Below are positions 23,601-30,471 of a DNA stretch of 30,471 bases, one piece after another (the first letter of the stretch is position 1; the number at the start of each line of letters is the position of its first letter). The notes below the pieces were generated by a model. The model searched no databases, had not been told where the DNA came from, and worked only from the letters and a program-made list of their open reading frames with translations. The position numbers and the translations under genes were made by a program. Source of the DNA: UMGS1279 sp045577695 (GTDB taxonomy: Bacteria > Bacillota > Clostridia > Oscillospirales > Acutalibacteraceae); assembly GCA_045577695.1 (NCBI GenBank), contig JAZNIW010000008.1:1-30471 (forward strand), given 5' to 3'.

Positions 23601-24773
23601 TTATAAGGTCCCTAATCGTTCCATCCCCTGTTCCAATTGTCGGTCACTCGGGGTAGAATAATTGATACGGATGTTGTGAGAAGGGGCATTCGGGTCAACT
23701 GCAAATGCCGTACCGGGAACAACGGCAACCTTCTTTTCAAGCGCCCTACGGCAAAAATCCATCATATCAATGTCATTTGGCAATTTGCACCACAAAAATA
23801 AGCCGCCCTCTACCGGATGATACTCTATTTTTTCAGCGAGATGACGATTGGCCAAATCCATACACAAATTTGCTTTGCGGCGATAAATGGCACGAATCCG
23901 TTCCAAATGGGAGTTAAAATCATACTCACGTAAAAAAGATTCCGCCACCAACTGCGACCACATCGTCGTGTGGACATCGTCGGTTTGCTTGGCGACCGTC
24001 ATTTTAGCAATCAGGGCAGAATCGGCTATGGCATATCCCAACCGCAGGGCCGGTGCCAACACCTTCGAAAAAGATCCGGCATAAATCACCCGTCCGTCGA
24101 TATCCATAGATTTGATGGTAGGAATATCTTCTCCCGCAAAACGGAGTTCTCCATACGGGTTATCTTCCACAATCAGGATATCGTACTGTTTTGCCAGTGC
24201 ATAGACCGCCTGCCGTTTTTCAAGCGACATTGTAATGCCGCTGGGATTTTGAAAGTTGGGAATGACATACAAAAAACGAACCTTTTTCTCCCGTTTTAGG
24301 GCGCTTTCCAAAGCGTTTAGGTCAATCCCATCCGAAGCCATCGGAACGCCAACCAAACGAAGCCCCTGTGCCCGAAAGGCATTGAGGGAACCAATAAAAC
24401 TGGGATCCTCACACAGAACGGTATCCCCCGCATCCGCCAAAATTTTGGCCGCTAAATGCATAACCTGTTGAGCACCCGCTGTAATTAAAATCTCATCCTC
24501 CGTTCGGACGATATGTTTTCGTTCTTTCATATCCAAACGAATGATTTGACGTAAAGGTTCATAGCCTTCGGTCACCGAATATTGCAACACGGCGTTGGGT
24601 TGCTCGCATAAAAGACGATTGGATATGGTGGCAATTTCTTTTGCCGGAAAGGCTTCTTCGGCCGGATTTCCTGCCGAAAACGGAATGATATCCGGTGCCG
24701 AAGATGATTTTAAAATTTCACGAATGGCCGATGGTTTTAAGGAGGCCATCGGTTTGGAAAAGATGTACTGCAT
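23601..24773 (-). CDS. PLP-dependent aminotransferase, class I/II
   Basis: A 390-aa fold-type I aminotransferase. PLP-binding residues are visible: the NPSGI segment (177-181), the Asp in VEDNPYGEL, and the Schiff-base lysine Lys237 in SFSKVLAP. The C-terminal substrate arginine lies in HNIRINYS. It resembles the LysN/Aro8-type group (2-aminoadipate, aromatic or branched-chain amino acids with 2-oxoglutarate) and lacks the GntR helix-turn-helix of MocR proteins. Substrate is unresolved. It sits between galT and trpS in one orientation. Confidence 0.88.
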   Translation of the reverse strand: MQYIFSKPMASLKPSAIREILKSSSAPDIIPFSAGNPAEEAFPAKEIATISNRLLCEQPNAVLQYSVTEGYEPLRQIIRLDMKERKHIVRTEDEILITAGAQQVMHLAAKILADAGDTVLCEDPSFIGSLNAFRAQGLRLVGVPMASDGIDLNALESALKREKKVRFLYVIPNFQNPSGITMSLEKRQAVYALAKQYDILIVEDNPYGELRFAGEDIPTIKSMDIDGRVIYAGSFSKVLAPALRLGYAIADSALIAKMTVAKQTDDVHTTMWSQLVAESFLREYDFNSHLERIRAIYRRKANLCMDLANRHLAEKIEYHPVEGGLFLWCKLPNDIDMMDFCRRALEKKVAVVPGTAFAVDPNAPSHNIRINYSTPSDRQLEQGMERLGTL

Positions 24774-24785
24774 ACAATTCCCTGC

Positions 24786-26189
24786 CTATTGATTATGATA
24801 TGAAGATGCCAAACCTACTGCGGACACGAATCGTTGCATTCCACGACGACCACATTCCGTATCCTTAAAGACGGCACAATTTTCCAAAATTTTTTCAAAA
24901 ACAAGACCGATTTCCTCCTTGCGTTTCTCGGTCAAAACCCCATCCTCAGGCAACAAACGCGGCGGCAACACGGCCAAACCCATCGCCTCTATCAATCCAA
25001 TATTTTCTTTTTTAATGGAATGATATTCCTCGTGAGCGTGGAAAATACCGTAAGGATATTGTTCACTCGTGCGGTTGTTTCGCAAAATCAAATCCAAAAT
25101 AAATCGGCCGTTTTTCATCGTAGCAATGGGGGTAATCGCATTGTGCGGTGCATCGGTAAACGCCAGAATTTCATTTTCTTTATCGGAATGGGATTGCCAC
25201 GCAATATGAATTTTTTCGGCCAATTCTATCACGCGGTTTTTATCAGTTCCTTCTAAGCGAATGGTGGAAAGAATCCACTCCACCACGCCGGCTGAAACAT
25301 CTTCAAACCCCTCGAATACCAAAGGGGTGCGAATGGCGCATTTAGCCAAAGGAAATTCATAACAACCGCCTTGATAATGGTCGTGGGTTAAAATGGAACC
25401 GCCGACAATAGGAAGACCCGCGTTCGAACCCATCATATAGTGGGGATACTGTTCCACAAAGGAAAGCAACCGTTCAAAGGTTTTTCCGGTCACCGACATC
25501 GGTTGATGTTCCGTGTGTAACAGAATGCTGTGTTCGTTAAAATAACCATAGGGTGAATACTGAAAATACCACTCTTCCTCTCCCAATTGTATCGGAATCA
25601 CGCGGTGATTGGCGCGCGCCGGATGGTTGGCATGTCCCTCAAATCCCACATTCTCTTTGCATAATTGGCATTTGGGATATCCTGTTTGTTTGGACAACTT
25701 GGCCAAGGTGATTTCTTTGGGGTCTTTTTCCGGTTTGGAAAGATTGATGGTGAGATCCAATTCGCCGTATTTTTGGGTTTTTGTTTTCCAAACCACATTT
25801 TTTTGAATACGATTGGTCATAATGTAGTTATTATCCTTGGAAAGACCGTAAAAATAATCCATCGCTTCTTTGGGCGAAACGGCATATTTTTTTAAAAATC
25901 GTTCCTGCAATACCGAGGGCATCGGAGTGAACACATCCATAATATCGGCCGACAAGATATCCCGATAGGTTGTGGTGTTCATTTCCAATTTGCCTTGTTG
26001 AGCAGCAAAATCCAACAGACCTTTTAAAATTTCCTCAATGTTTTGATGCGTTTCATAAGAGGTACGTTCAAAAGACTCTCCCCCAATCAAATGAAGCACA
26101 CGATTGGCGGCGTAAATTTCATCAGCCGGTTGAATCAATCCTTTTTCCAGAGCATAATCCAACAATTCGGATAAATACGGACGAAACAT
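24786..26189 (-). CDS. galT: UDP-glucose-hexose-1-phosphate uridylyltransferase, class II
   Basis: A 467-aa protein of the Firmicutes class II GalT family (N- and C-terminal domains), clearly longer than the class I enzyme. It exchanges UMP between UDP-glucose and galactose-1-phosphate in the Leloir pathway. Family segments include CQLCKENVGFEGHANHPAR, SILTHDHYQGG and FHAHEEYHSIKKENIGLIEAMG with histidines expected to carry the uridylyl group. The ATG at 26189 has AAGGAG upstream; an earlier in-frame TTG was not chosen. galK and galE, usual partners, are not nearby. Confidence 0.92.
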   Translation of the reverse strand: MFRPYLSELLDYALEKGLIQPADEIYAANRVLHLIGGESFERTSYETHQNIEEILKGLLDFAAQQGKLEMNTTTYRDILSADIMDVFTPMPSVLQERFLKKYAVSPKEAMDYFYGLSKDNNYIMTNRIQKNVVWKTKTQKYGELDLTINLSKPEKDPKEITLAKLSKQTGYPKCQLCKENVGFEGHANHPARANHRVIPIQLGEEEWYFQYSPYGYFNEHSILLHTEHQPMSVTGKTFERLLSFVEQYPHYMMGSNAGLPIVGGSILTHDHYQGGCYEFPLAKCAIRTPLVFEGFEDVSAGVVEWILSTIRLEGTDKNRVIELAEKIHIAWQSHSDKENEILAFTDAPHNAITPIATMKNGRFILDLILRNNRTSEQYPYGIFHAHEEYHSIKKENIGLIEAMGLAVLPPRLLPEDGVLTEKRKEEIGLVFEKILENCAVFKDTECGRRGMQRFVSAVGLASSYHNQ

Positions 26190-26243
26190 AAAAAACAATC
26201 TCCTTACAATAATATTCCGTCAGGAGTGGTAAAATCATAAATG

Positions 26244-26285
26244 CGGGTACAATTCGAAGGGCATATGCTCTCCGGATTGTACCCG
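26244..26285 (-). promoter_or_regulatory. Long stem-loop between ackA and galT
   Basis: A perfect 10-bp inverted repeat (26244-26253 with 26276-26285) encloses a second 5-bp helix (26255-26259 with 26270-26274) when read on the minus strand. No U tract follows directly, so it is not a standard terminator; it may be a processing site, an mRNA stabiliser behind ackA, or a partial terminator. Confidence 0.55.
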
Positions 26286-26302
26286 ATGGATTCAAATCGG
26301 AT

Positions 26303-27514
26303 TTATTTGTTCGATACGATTTCCATAGTATCGCGAGCAATCACCATTTCTTCATCGGTTGAAATGGCAAAGACGGCTACCTTCGAATTGTCGGTAGAAA
26401 TTTTCACATCACGGCCGCCGATATGGGCATTTTCCTTGTTGCAGGCCTTATCCAATTCCACACCAAGATAGGTCAAGCTATCGCAAACTTTTTCACGCAA
26501 TTGATAGCTGTTTTCACCGATACCGCCGGTAAATACAATGGCATCTGCCCCGTTCATAACCGCGGCGTAGGAACCAATAAATTTAATAATTTGATAAACC
26601 TGCATTTCAGTGGCCAATTTGGCACGCTCGTTGCCTTCTGCTGCCGCGGCAGCCACATCACGATTGTCGTTAGAAACGCCCGAAATACCCAGAACACCGG
26701 ATTTTTTATTCAACATCGCGTCAATCTCGGCAAAAGACATTCCCTCTTTTTCAGCAATAAAGGTGATGACCGAAGGGTCTAACGAACCACTACGGGTTCC
26801 CATCATAAAACCGTCCAACGGAGTAAAGCCCATAGATGTATCAACCGAAATACCACCCTGCACGGCTGCAATGGAGGCACCGTTGCCCAAATGGCAAGTG
26901 ATAATCTTCAACTCTTTAATATCTTTGCCCAACAGTTCGGCAGCACGAGCGCTGACATAGCGATGCGACGTGCCGTGAAAACCGTAACGACGTACACCGT
27001 ATTTTTCATAAAATTCATACGGTACACTATACATATAAGCCTTTTGGGGCATTGAAGCATGGAAAGAAGTGTCAAATACGGCAACCTGAGGAACATCCTC
27101 ACCCAGTACCTTAGCGCAAGCACGAATGCCGACAATATTCGCCGGATTGTGCAAGGGTGCCAAGGGATTAAATTTCTCCACCTCTTGAATCATTTCTTCC
27201 GTAATCAAGCTGGAAGCATTGAATTTTACACCGCCCTGTACCACGCGATGGCCAACCGCCGCAATTTCGCTAAGCGAATCGATAACAGCGGCTTCGCTTT
27301 GGGTGAGTGCTTTCATCAAATGGTCTAATGCCTCAGCATGAGTGGGCATATTGGCCTCCACCACCACTTTTCGTCCGTCAGACGCTTTGTGCGTCAACAC
27401 GGCGTCTCCACCAATGCGCTCACAATTTCCCTTGGCCAGCAGCTCTTCCTTTTCCATATCCATCAACTGATATTTAAGAGATGAACTACCCGCATTGATA
27501 ACCAAAATTTTCAT
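26303..27514 (-). CDS. ackA: Acetate kinase
   Basis: A 403-aa enzyme that makes ATP and acetate from acetyl-phosphate in fermentation. Clear family segments are MKILVINAGSSSLKYQL, VAVFDTSFHASMP, YGFHGTSHRYV, HLGNGASIAAV and FTGGIGENS. The start at 27514 is conserved; the frame extends five codons upstream. The usual partner pta is not adjacent. It has its own promoter about 100 nt upstream and is followed by a long stem-loop, then galT. Confidence 0.97.
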   Translation of the reverse strand: MKILVINAGSSSLKYQLMDMEKEELLAKGNCERIGGDAVLTHKASDGRKVVVEANMPTHAEALDHLMKALTQSEAAVIDSLSEIAAVGHRVVQGGVKFNASSLITEEMIQEVEKFNPLAPLHNPANIVGIRACAKVLGEDVPQVAVFDTSFHASMPQKAYMYSVPYEFYEKYGVRRYGFHGTSHRYVSARAAELLGKDIKELKIITCHLGNGASIAAVQGGISVDTSMGFTPLDGFMMGTRSGSLDPSVITFIAEKEGMSFAEIDAMLNKKSGVLGISGVSNDNRDVAAAAAEGNERAKLATEMQVYQIIKFIGSYAAVMNGADAIVFTGGIGENSYQLREKVCDSLTYLGVELDKACNKENAHIGGRDVKISTDNSKVAVFAISTDEEMVIARDTMEIVSNK

Positions 27515-27567
27515 AAAATACATCCCCATTCCGCCGCCGAAAAGACAGCAATTTTTTAAAAAACTAT

Positions 27568-27596
27568 TGAACCTTTTTCACAAGTATTGTATTATG
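27568..27596 (+). promoter_or_regulatory. Promoter of tmcAL
   Basis: TTGAAC at 27568-27573, a 17-nt spacer and TATTAT at 27591-27596; predicted start near 27603. It faces the ackA promoter. Confidence 0.65.
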
Positions 27597-27624
27597 ATAA
27601 TATTAATGGGTTCCATACCTATTT

Positions 27625-27653
27625 ATCATACAATATTTTACTCTCTTTTTCAA
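27625..27653 (-). promoter_or_regulatory. Promoter of ackA
   Basis: The minus strand reads TTGAAA (revcomp of 27648-27653), 17 nt, TATGAT (revcomp of 27625-27630); predicted start near 27618, about 100 nt before the ackA ATG. Confidence 0.7.
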
Positions 27654-27691
27654 GCGTATTTTATAAGAAAAAACGTAAAGTAGGTGATTTT

Positions 27692-28882
27692 TTGAGAATA
27701 GTCGGCACCATCGCCGAATTCAATCCATTTCATAACGGACATCAACATTTCGTTGACACCATAAAAAAAGATAAGGACACCGCCTTGGTAGCCGTGATGA
27801 GCGGCCATTTTGTACAACGCGGTGAACCGGCCTTGATCTCAAAATTTGCCAGAGCCAAGGCAGCCACCCTTTGCGGAGTGGATTTGGTATTGGAACTGCC
27901 CCTTCCCTACAGCATTTCAACCGCGATGTTTTTTGCCCGTGGCGGGATGCAAATTCTTCGAGATTTGGGGGTGTTAGACACCTTTTGCTTTGGTAGTGAA
28001 TCAGGGGATTTAGCCGGACTAAAAGCGGTGGCCTCTGCCCTAAACAATCCTGCCTTACGTCCTCTATTAACAAAAGAATTAAGCAAAGGGGTTACCTTTG
28101 CCGCCGCCCGCCAAATGGCCTTACAAAAACTGTCCTCTACGTTAAACCCCACCCTTTTGCAACAACCGAATGACACCCTTGGAACGGAATATATTTTGGC
28201 GGCAGAAAAACTGGGGATGCCGGTGAATTTTCAAGTCATTCAACGAGTGGGAAGCCACCACGACAGTGCCGTTCGAACCGACCGTTTTTGCAGTGCATCC
28301 GAACTGCGAAAAGCACCCAGTTTGATCGACGAAAAAACCCCTTTTATGCCGCCTTTTTCCCACAATGTGTATGCCCAAGAAGTAAAGGAAAAGCACTATT
28401 CTTCTCGCTACTTATTAGACCGTGCCGTAGTAGTGCATTTGCGCACCCTAACGCCTGAACGTCTGCGAGAAACCCCCGATGTTTCCGAGGGGTTGGAACA
28501 CCGCATTCTGGCGGCGGCCAATGAATATTCCACCTTAGATGAAATTCTCACCGCCGTGAAATCCAAACGGTATACCCACGCTCGTTTACGGCGCATACTC
28601 TTAGCCTCTTACCTTGGGGTAACGGCCGATTTGCAACGCCGTCCCGTTCCCTATATCCGTGTGTTAGGGATGAGCGAAATGGGTGCTAAAGTCTTATCAC
28701 TGGCAGCAAAACGCTGTTGTCTTCCCCTAATCACCTCCCTTAAAGAAGCCGAACGTTTGGGCCCTGAAGCCGCAGAATTGGCCCGTTTGGAAGTGCGCGC
28801 CGGGGATATTTTTTCCCTTTCATTACAGCGTCCCGTGGCTGGAAAAGCCGAATATAAAACCGGACTTTTTAAAACCTTTTAA
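27692..28882 (+). CDS. tmcAL: tRNA(Met) cytidine acetate ligase
   Basis: A 396-aa protein of the YlbM/TmcAL family. The N-terminal nucleotidyltransferase-like domain carries IVGTIAEFNPFHNGHQHFV (first 17-20 residues), with the HxGH-type ATP-binding motif, then VAVMSGHFVQRGEPA. The enzyme activates acetate with ATP and acetylates C34 of elongator tRNA-Met to ac4C. The start is a TTG at 27692 with AGGTGA upstream; the frame is open to 27587, but that region holds the two promoters. The neighbour ackA makes acetate, the substrate of this enzyme. A strong terminator follows. Confidence 0.93.
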   Translation: MRIVGTIAEFNPFHNGHQHFVDTIKKDKDTALVAVMSGHFVQRGEPALISKFARAKAATLCGVDLVLELPLPYSISTAMFFARGGMQILRDLGVLDTFCFGSESGDLAGLKAVASALNNPALRPLLTKELSKGVTFAAARQMALQKLSSTLNPTLLQQPNDTLGTEYILAAEKLGMPVNFQVIQRVGSHHDSAVRTDRFCSASELRKAPSLIDEKTPFMPPFSHNVYAQEVKEKHYSSRYLLDRAVVVHLRTLTPERLRETPDVSEGLEHRILAAANEYSTLDEILTAVKSKRYTHARLRRILLASYLGVTADLQRRPVPYIRVLGMSEMGAKVLSLAAKRCCLPLITSLKEAERLGPEAAELARLEVRAGDIFSLSLQRPVAGKAEYKTGLFKTF

Positions 28883-28905
28883 TCTTTTCTCTGCACTAAG
28901 AAAGC

Positions 28906-28942
28906 GGCCGCTGATGCAACTACATCGGCGGCCTCTTTTTTT
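28906..28942 (+). terminator. Terminator of tmcAL
   Basis: An 11-bp GC-rich stem (28906-28916 with 28923-28933, one G-U pair, loop caacta) followed by TC and seven T. Confidence 0.92.
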
Positions 28943-29007
28943 AATTTTCTTCTGTTGATGAACGTTCTGACTTTTACATAACGCAATAAGTCTACTTCAA
29001 ACAACAC

Positions 29008-29533
29008 CTATTCACGACAAAAATCTTCCACCTTATTCAATGGAATTTCGCTAAGATCCTCCACCATATATCCTTCCCCGCAAAGGGGTGGTAAACACAT
29101 CTTCTCTTCCCGCACAGAAAAAACCCACGGTGCTTTGTCGTACGGTTCGTAATAATGATATTTTTCGGCACCGGTAATGCCGGTGAACAGATAGGTTTCA
29201 CCCGATTGTAACGTCGGTTTTCCTACCACAAAAGCGTACCCTAAACTAGTGTAATTTCTCCCTTTCAATACGCGCAAAATTTTCAAGGTGTACTGAGTGC
29301 CGGTTTCGGTAATATCGGCCTTAATCACCTTACCGCTAACTACTGAATCGCAAAGGGCTAAGTGTTGTTTTAGAGTGTAAACAGCCATCGGTTTTGAGGA
29401 AAATGCAGGCTTTGGCTTTGGCGTGGAAGAAGACTCTTGTTGCGGCAAAAGTGCCTTCGGCAGTCCCAAAAAAATTACCAAGGCCAGTGCGACAGCTATC
29501 ACCGCAAACAAAGCAGTGATGAAAACAGATTTT
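29008..29533 (-). pseudogene. Membrane-anchored protein gene cut at its 5' end by an ISL3 element
   Basis: The open frame runs to 29667, but everything above 29533 is insertion-sequence DNA, so only about 174 codons are native. These encode a hydrophobic anchor (SVFITALFAVIAVALALVI), a Pro/Ser linker, and a small predicted beta-rich extracytoplasmic domain (CDSVVSGKVIKAD, TLKILRVLKG, GETYLFTG). Its pattern recalls OB-fold/NTR-like secreted domains, but I cannot name a family. No native ATG remains before the anchor, and the first codon of the chimeric frame is a TTG inside the element. It is probably not expressed normally. The original first codons and promoter should lie beyond the other end of the element. 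Confidence 0.6.
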
Positions 29534-29603
29534 GGCTCTATAATAAATGTTGGGGTAACCAAGTAGAGCCTACGAAGAAAAATTAAAATAAAAACAAAAA
29601 AAG

Positions 29604-29677
29604 TAGAGCATATTTGGAAAAAATCCGTTAAAATGGAATTGCTTAGAAACCATGAACGGAGAACCAAATATGCTCTA
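29604..29677 (+). repeat. Inverted repeat enclosing the transposase SD and start codon
   Basis: TAGAGCATATTTGG (29604-29617) is the exact reverse complement of 29664-29677, which contains the ATG. Inside, TCCGTT (29624-29629) pairs with AACGGA (29655-29660), overlapping the GGAG ribosome binding site, and ATGG (29633-29636) pairs with CCAT (29650-29653). A transcript crossing the whole region would hide both SD and ATG. Confidence 0.8.
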
Positions 29678-30471
29678 TAAACATTTTACAGAAAAACTAT
29701 TAGGATTGCAAGGATTAAATATTACAAATATTGAAGAAAATGAAAAAAGTATTGTAATATATGCAGAGATGGATAGAAAAGAACACACCTGCATTCGTTG
29801 TGGCACCTCAACGAATGCAGTACACGATTACCGAGAGCAAGTAATTAAAGATATTCCTGCTTTCGGGAAGCTCGTAAGTATAGTTTTACGAAAACGTAGA
29901 TACCGTTGCAAATGCTGTGGTAAGAGATTTTTTGAAAACAATTCTTTTCTACCCAAATACCATAGAATGACCAATAGACTTTGTGCTTTTGTAATAGATA
30001 AGCTGCGTGATGAACGCTCTTTTACAAGCGTCGCCAGAGAGGTTAACCTCTCTGTAACTACTGTAATTAGAATATTTGATGTTATTAACTATCCAATCGC
30101 AGATTTACCAACAGCAATATCTATAGATGAATTCAAAGGTAATACATGGGGAGAAAAATACCAATGTATTTTAACCGACCCTGTAAACAAAGTTGTTTTA
30201 GATATATTGCCAGAACGCTATAAACCTTATTTAACAAAGTATTTTAAGCAATTTTCAAAAGAAAAGCGTAATGAGGTGACCTATTTTGTTAGTGATATGT
30301 GGCGCACCTATGCAGATATTTCTGATGTGTGGTTTAAAAATGCAACACAGATAGTAGATAAATACCATTGGATACGACAAGCTATATGGGCTTTCGAAAA
30401 CGTACGAAAGGAAGAACAAAAGAAACTTGGTCCTGAACTACGCAAATATTTTAAAAGGTCGAAATCTTTAC
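29670..30471 (+). CDS. ISL3-family transposase (3' end outside the window)
   Basis: 267 codons are visible with no stop. The N-terminal zinc ribbon has Cys41-x2-Cys44 and Cys80/Cys82-Cys83. A helix-turn-helix region follows (SFTSVAREVNLSVTTVIRIF, about 117-136). The DDE-type catalytic domain begins with SIDEFKG (Asp153) and continues with VSDMWRTY (Asp209) and IVDKYHWIRQA, all classical for ISL3 (COG3464) transposases. The ATG at 29670 has GGAG 8 nt upstream; an in-frame ATG at 29652 is an alternative without a site. Low G+C and AGA/ATA codon use differ from neighbouring genes, as expected for a mobile gene. Confidence 0.94.
   Translation, partial: MLYKHFTEKLLGLQGLNITNIEENEKSIVIYAEMDRKEHTCIRCGTSTNAVHDYREQVIKDIPAFGKLVSIVLRKRRYRCKCCGKRFFENNSFLPKYHRMTNRLCAFVIDKLRDERSFTSVAREVNLSVTTVIRIFDVINYPIADLPTAISIDEFKGNTWGEKYQCILTDPVNKVVLDILPERYKPYLTKYFKQFSKEKRNEVTYFVSDMWRTYADISDVWFKNATQIVDKYHWIRQAIWAFENVRKEEQKKLGPELRKYFKRSKSL

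Larger units (their letters stand above)
29534..30471 (+). mobile_element. ISL3-family insertion sequence, left part
   Basis: The left end is placed at GGCTCTATAATAAATGTTGG (29534), which begins with the GG typical of ISL3 ends and sits 136 nt before the transposase ATG. GGCTCTA (29534-29540) and TAGAGCC (29564-29570) form a subterminal inverted repeat. The preceding eight bases (CAGATTTT, 29526-29533) are the expected 8-bp target duplication. The right end is outside the window, so the boundary is inferred. Confidence 0.7.

Noticed and set aside
1..30471. CRISPR arrays, tRNA or rRNA genes, prophage
   Set aside because: No spaced direct repeats, cloverleaf-like intergenic sequences or phage structural genes were seen; intergenic gaps are all under 300 nt and explained by promoters, leaders and terminators.

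Overview
The window reads as chromosome from an endospore-forming, low-to-moderate G+C Firmicute of the class Clostridia (my guess is the Oscillospirales or relatives). The evidence is the sporulation genes yqfC, yqfD and ylbJ, strong AGGAGG-type ribosome binding sites, frequent TTG/GTG starts, sigma-A-like TTGNNN/TATNAT promoters, a class II (Firmicutes-type) galT, and a housekeeping gene order very like the Bacillus subtilis yloC-to-yloS region. The species cannot be named from the sequence alone.

Layout, left to right. Positions 1-34 hold the first codons of an unidentified minus-strand gene with a structured leader. Next come yqfD and yqfC (minus), divergent from ylbJ (plus), then comEB and a HAD phosphatase (minus). 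rpmB (ribosomal protein L28, plus) has its own promoter and terminator. From 17158 down to 4590 runs one long minus-strand cluster: yicC-remA-gmk-rpoZ-priA-def-fmt-rsmB-rlmN-prpC-prkC-rsgA-thiN. It has a near-consensus promoter at 17191-17220 and few gaps, and it joins nucleotide synthesis, transcription, replication restart, translation initiation, rRNA modification, ribosome assembly and Ser/Thr phospho-signalling. coaBC and rpe, present in the B. subtilis version, are missing.

A second minus-strand unit (20908 to 17305) encodes a SecA paralogue and, 4 nt downstream, a DUF815 AAA+ ATPase; it ends at a probable terminator. A 4'-phosphopantetheinyl transferase is divergent from it. A third minus-strand series (27514 to 21643) is ackA-galT-aminotransferase-trpS-holB. 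ackA faces tmcAL (plus), and their two promoters point at each other.

The right edge is mobile. An ISL3-family insertion sequence starts at about 29534 and continues past the window. It has removed the 5' end of a small membrane-anchored protein gene. Its transposase start region lies inside a long inverted repeat. I see no tRNA, rRNA, CRISPR array or prophage. No gene-free stretch exceeds 300 bases. Apart from the right end this is ordinary core chromosome; the least explained item is the SecA-like/DUF815 pair.
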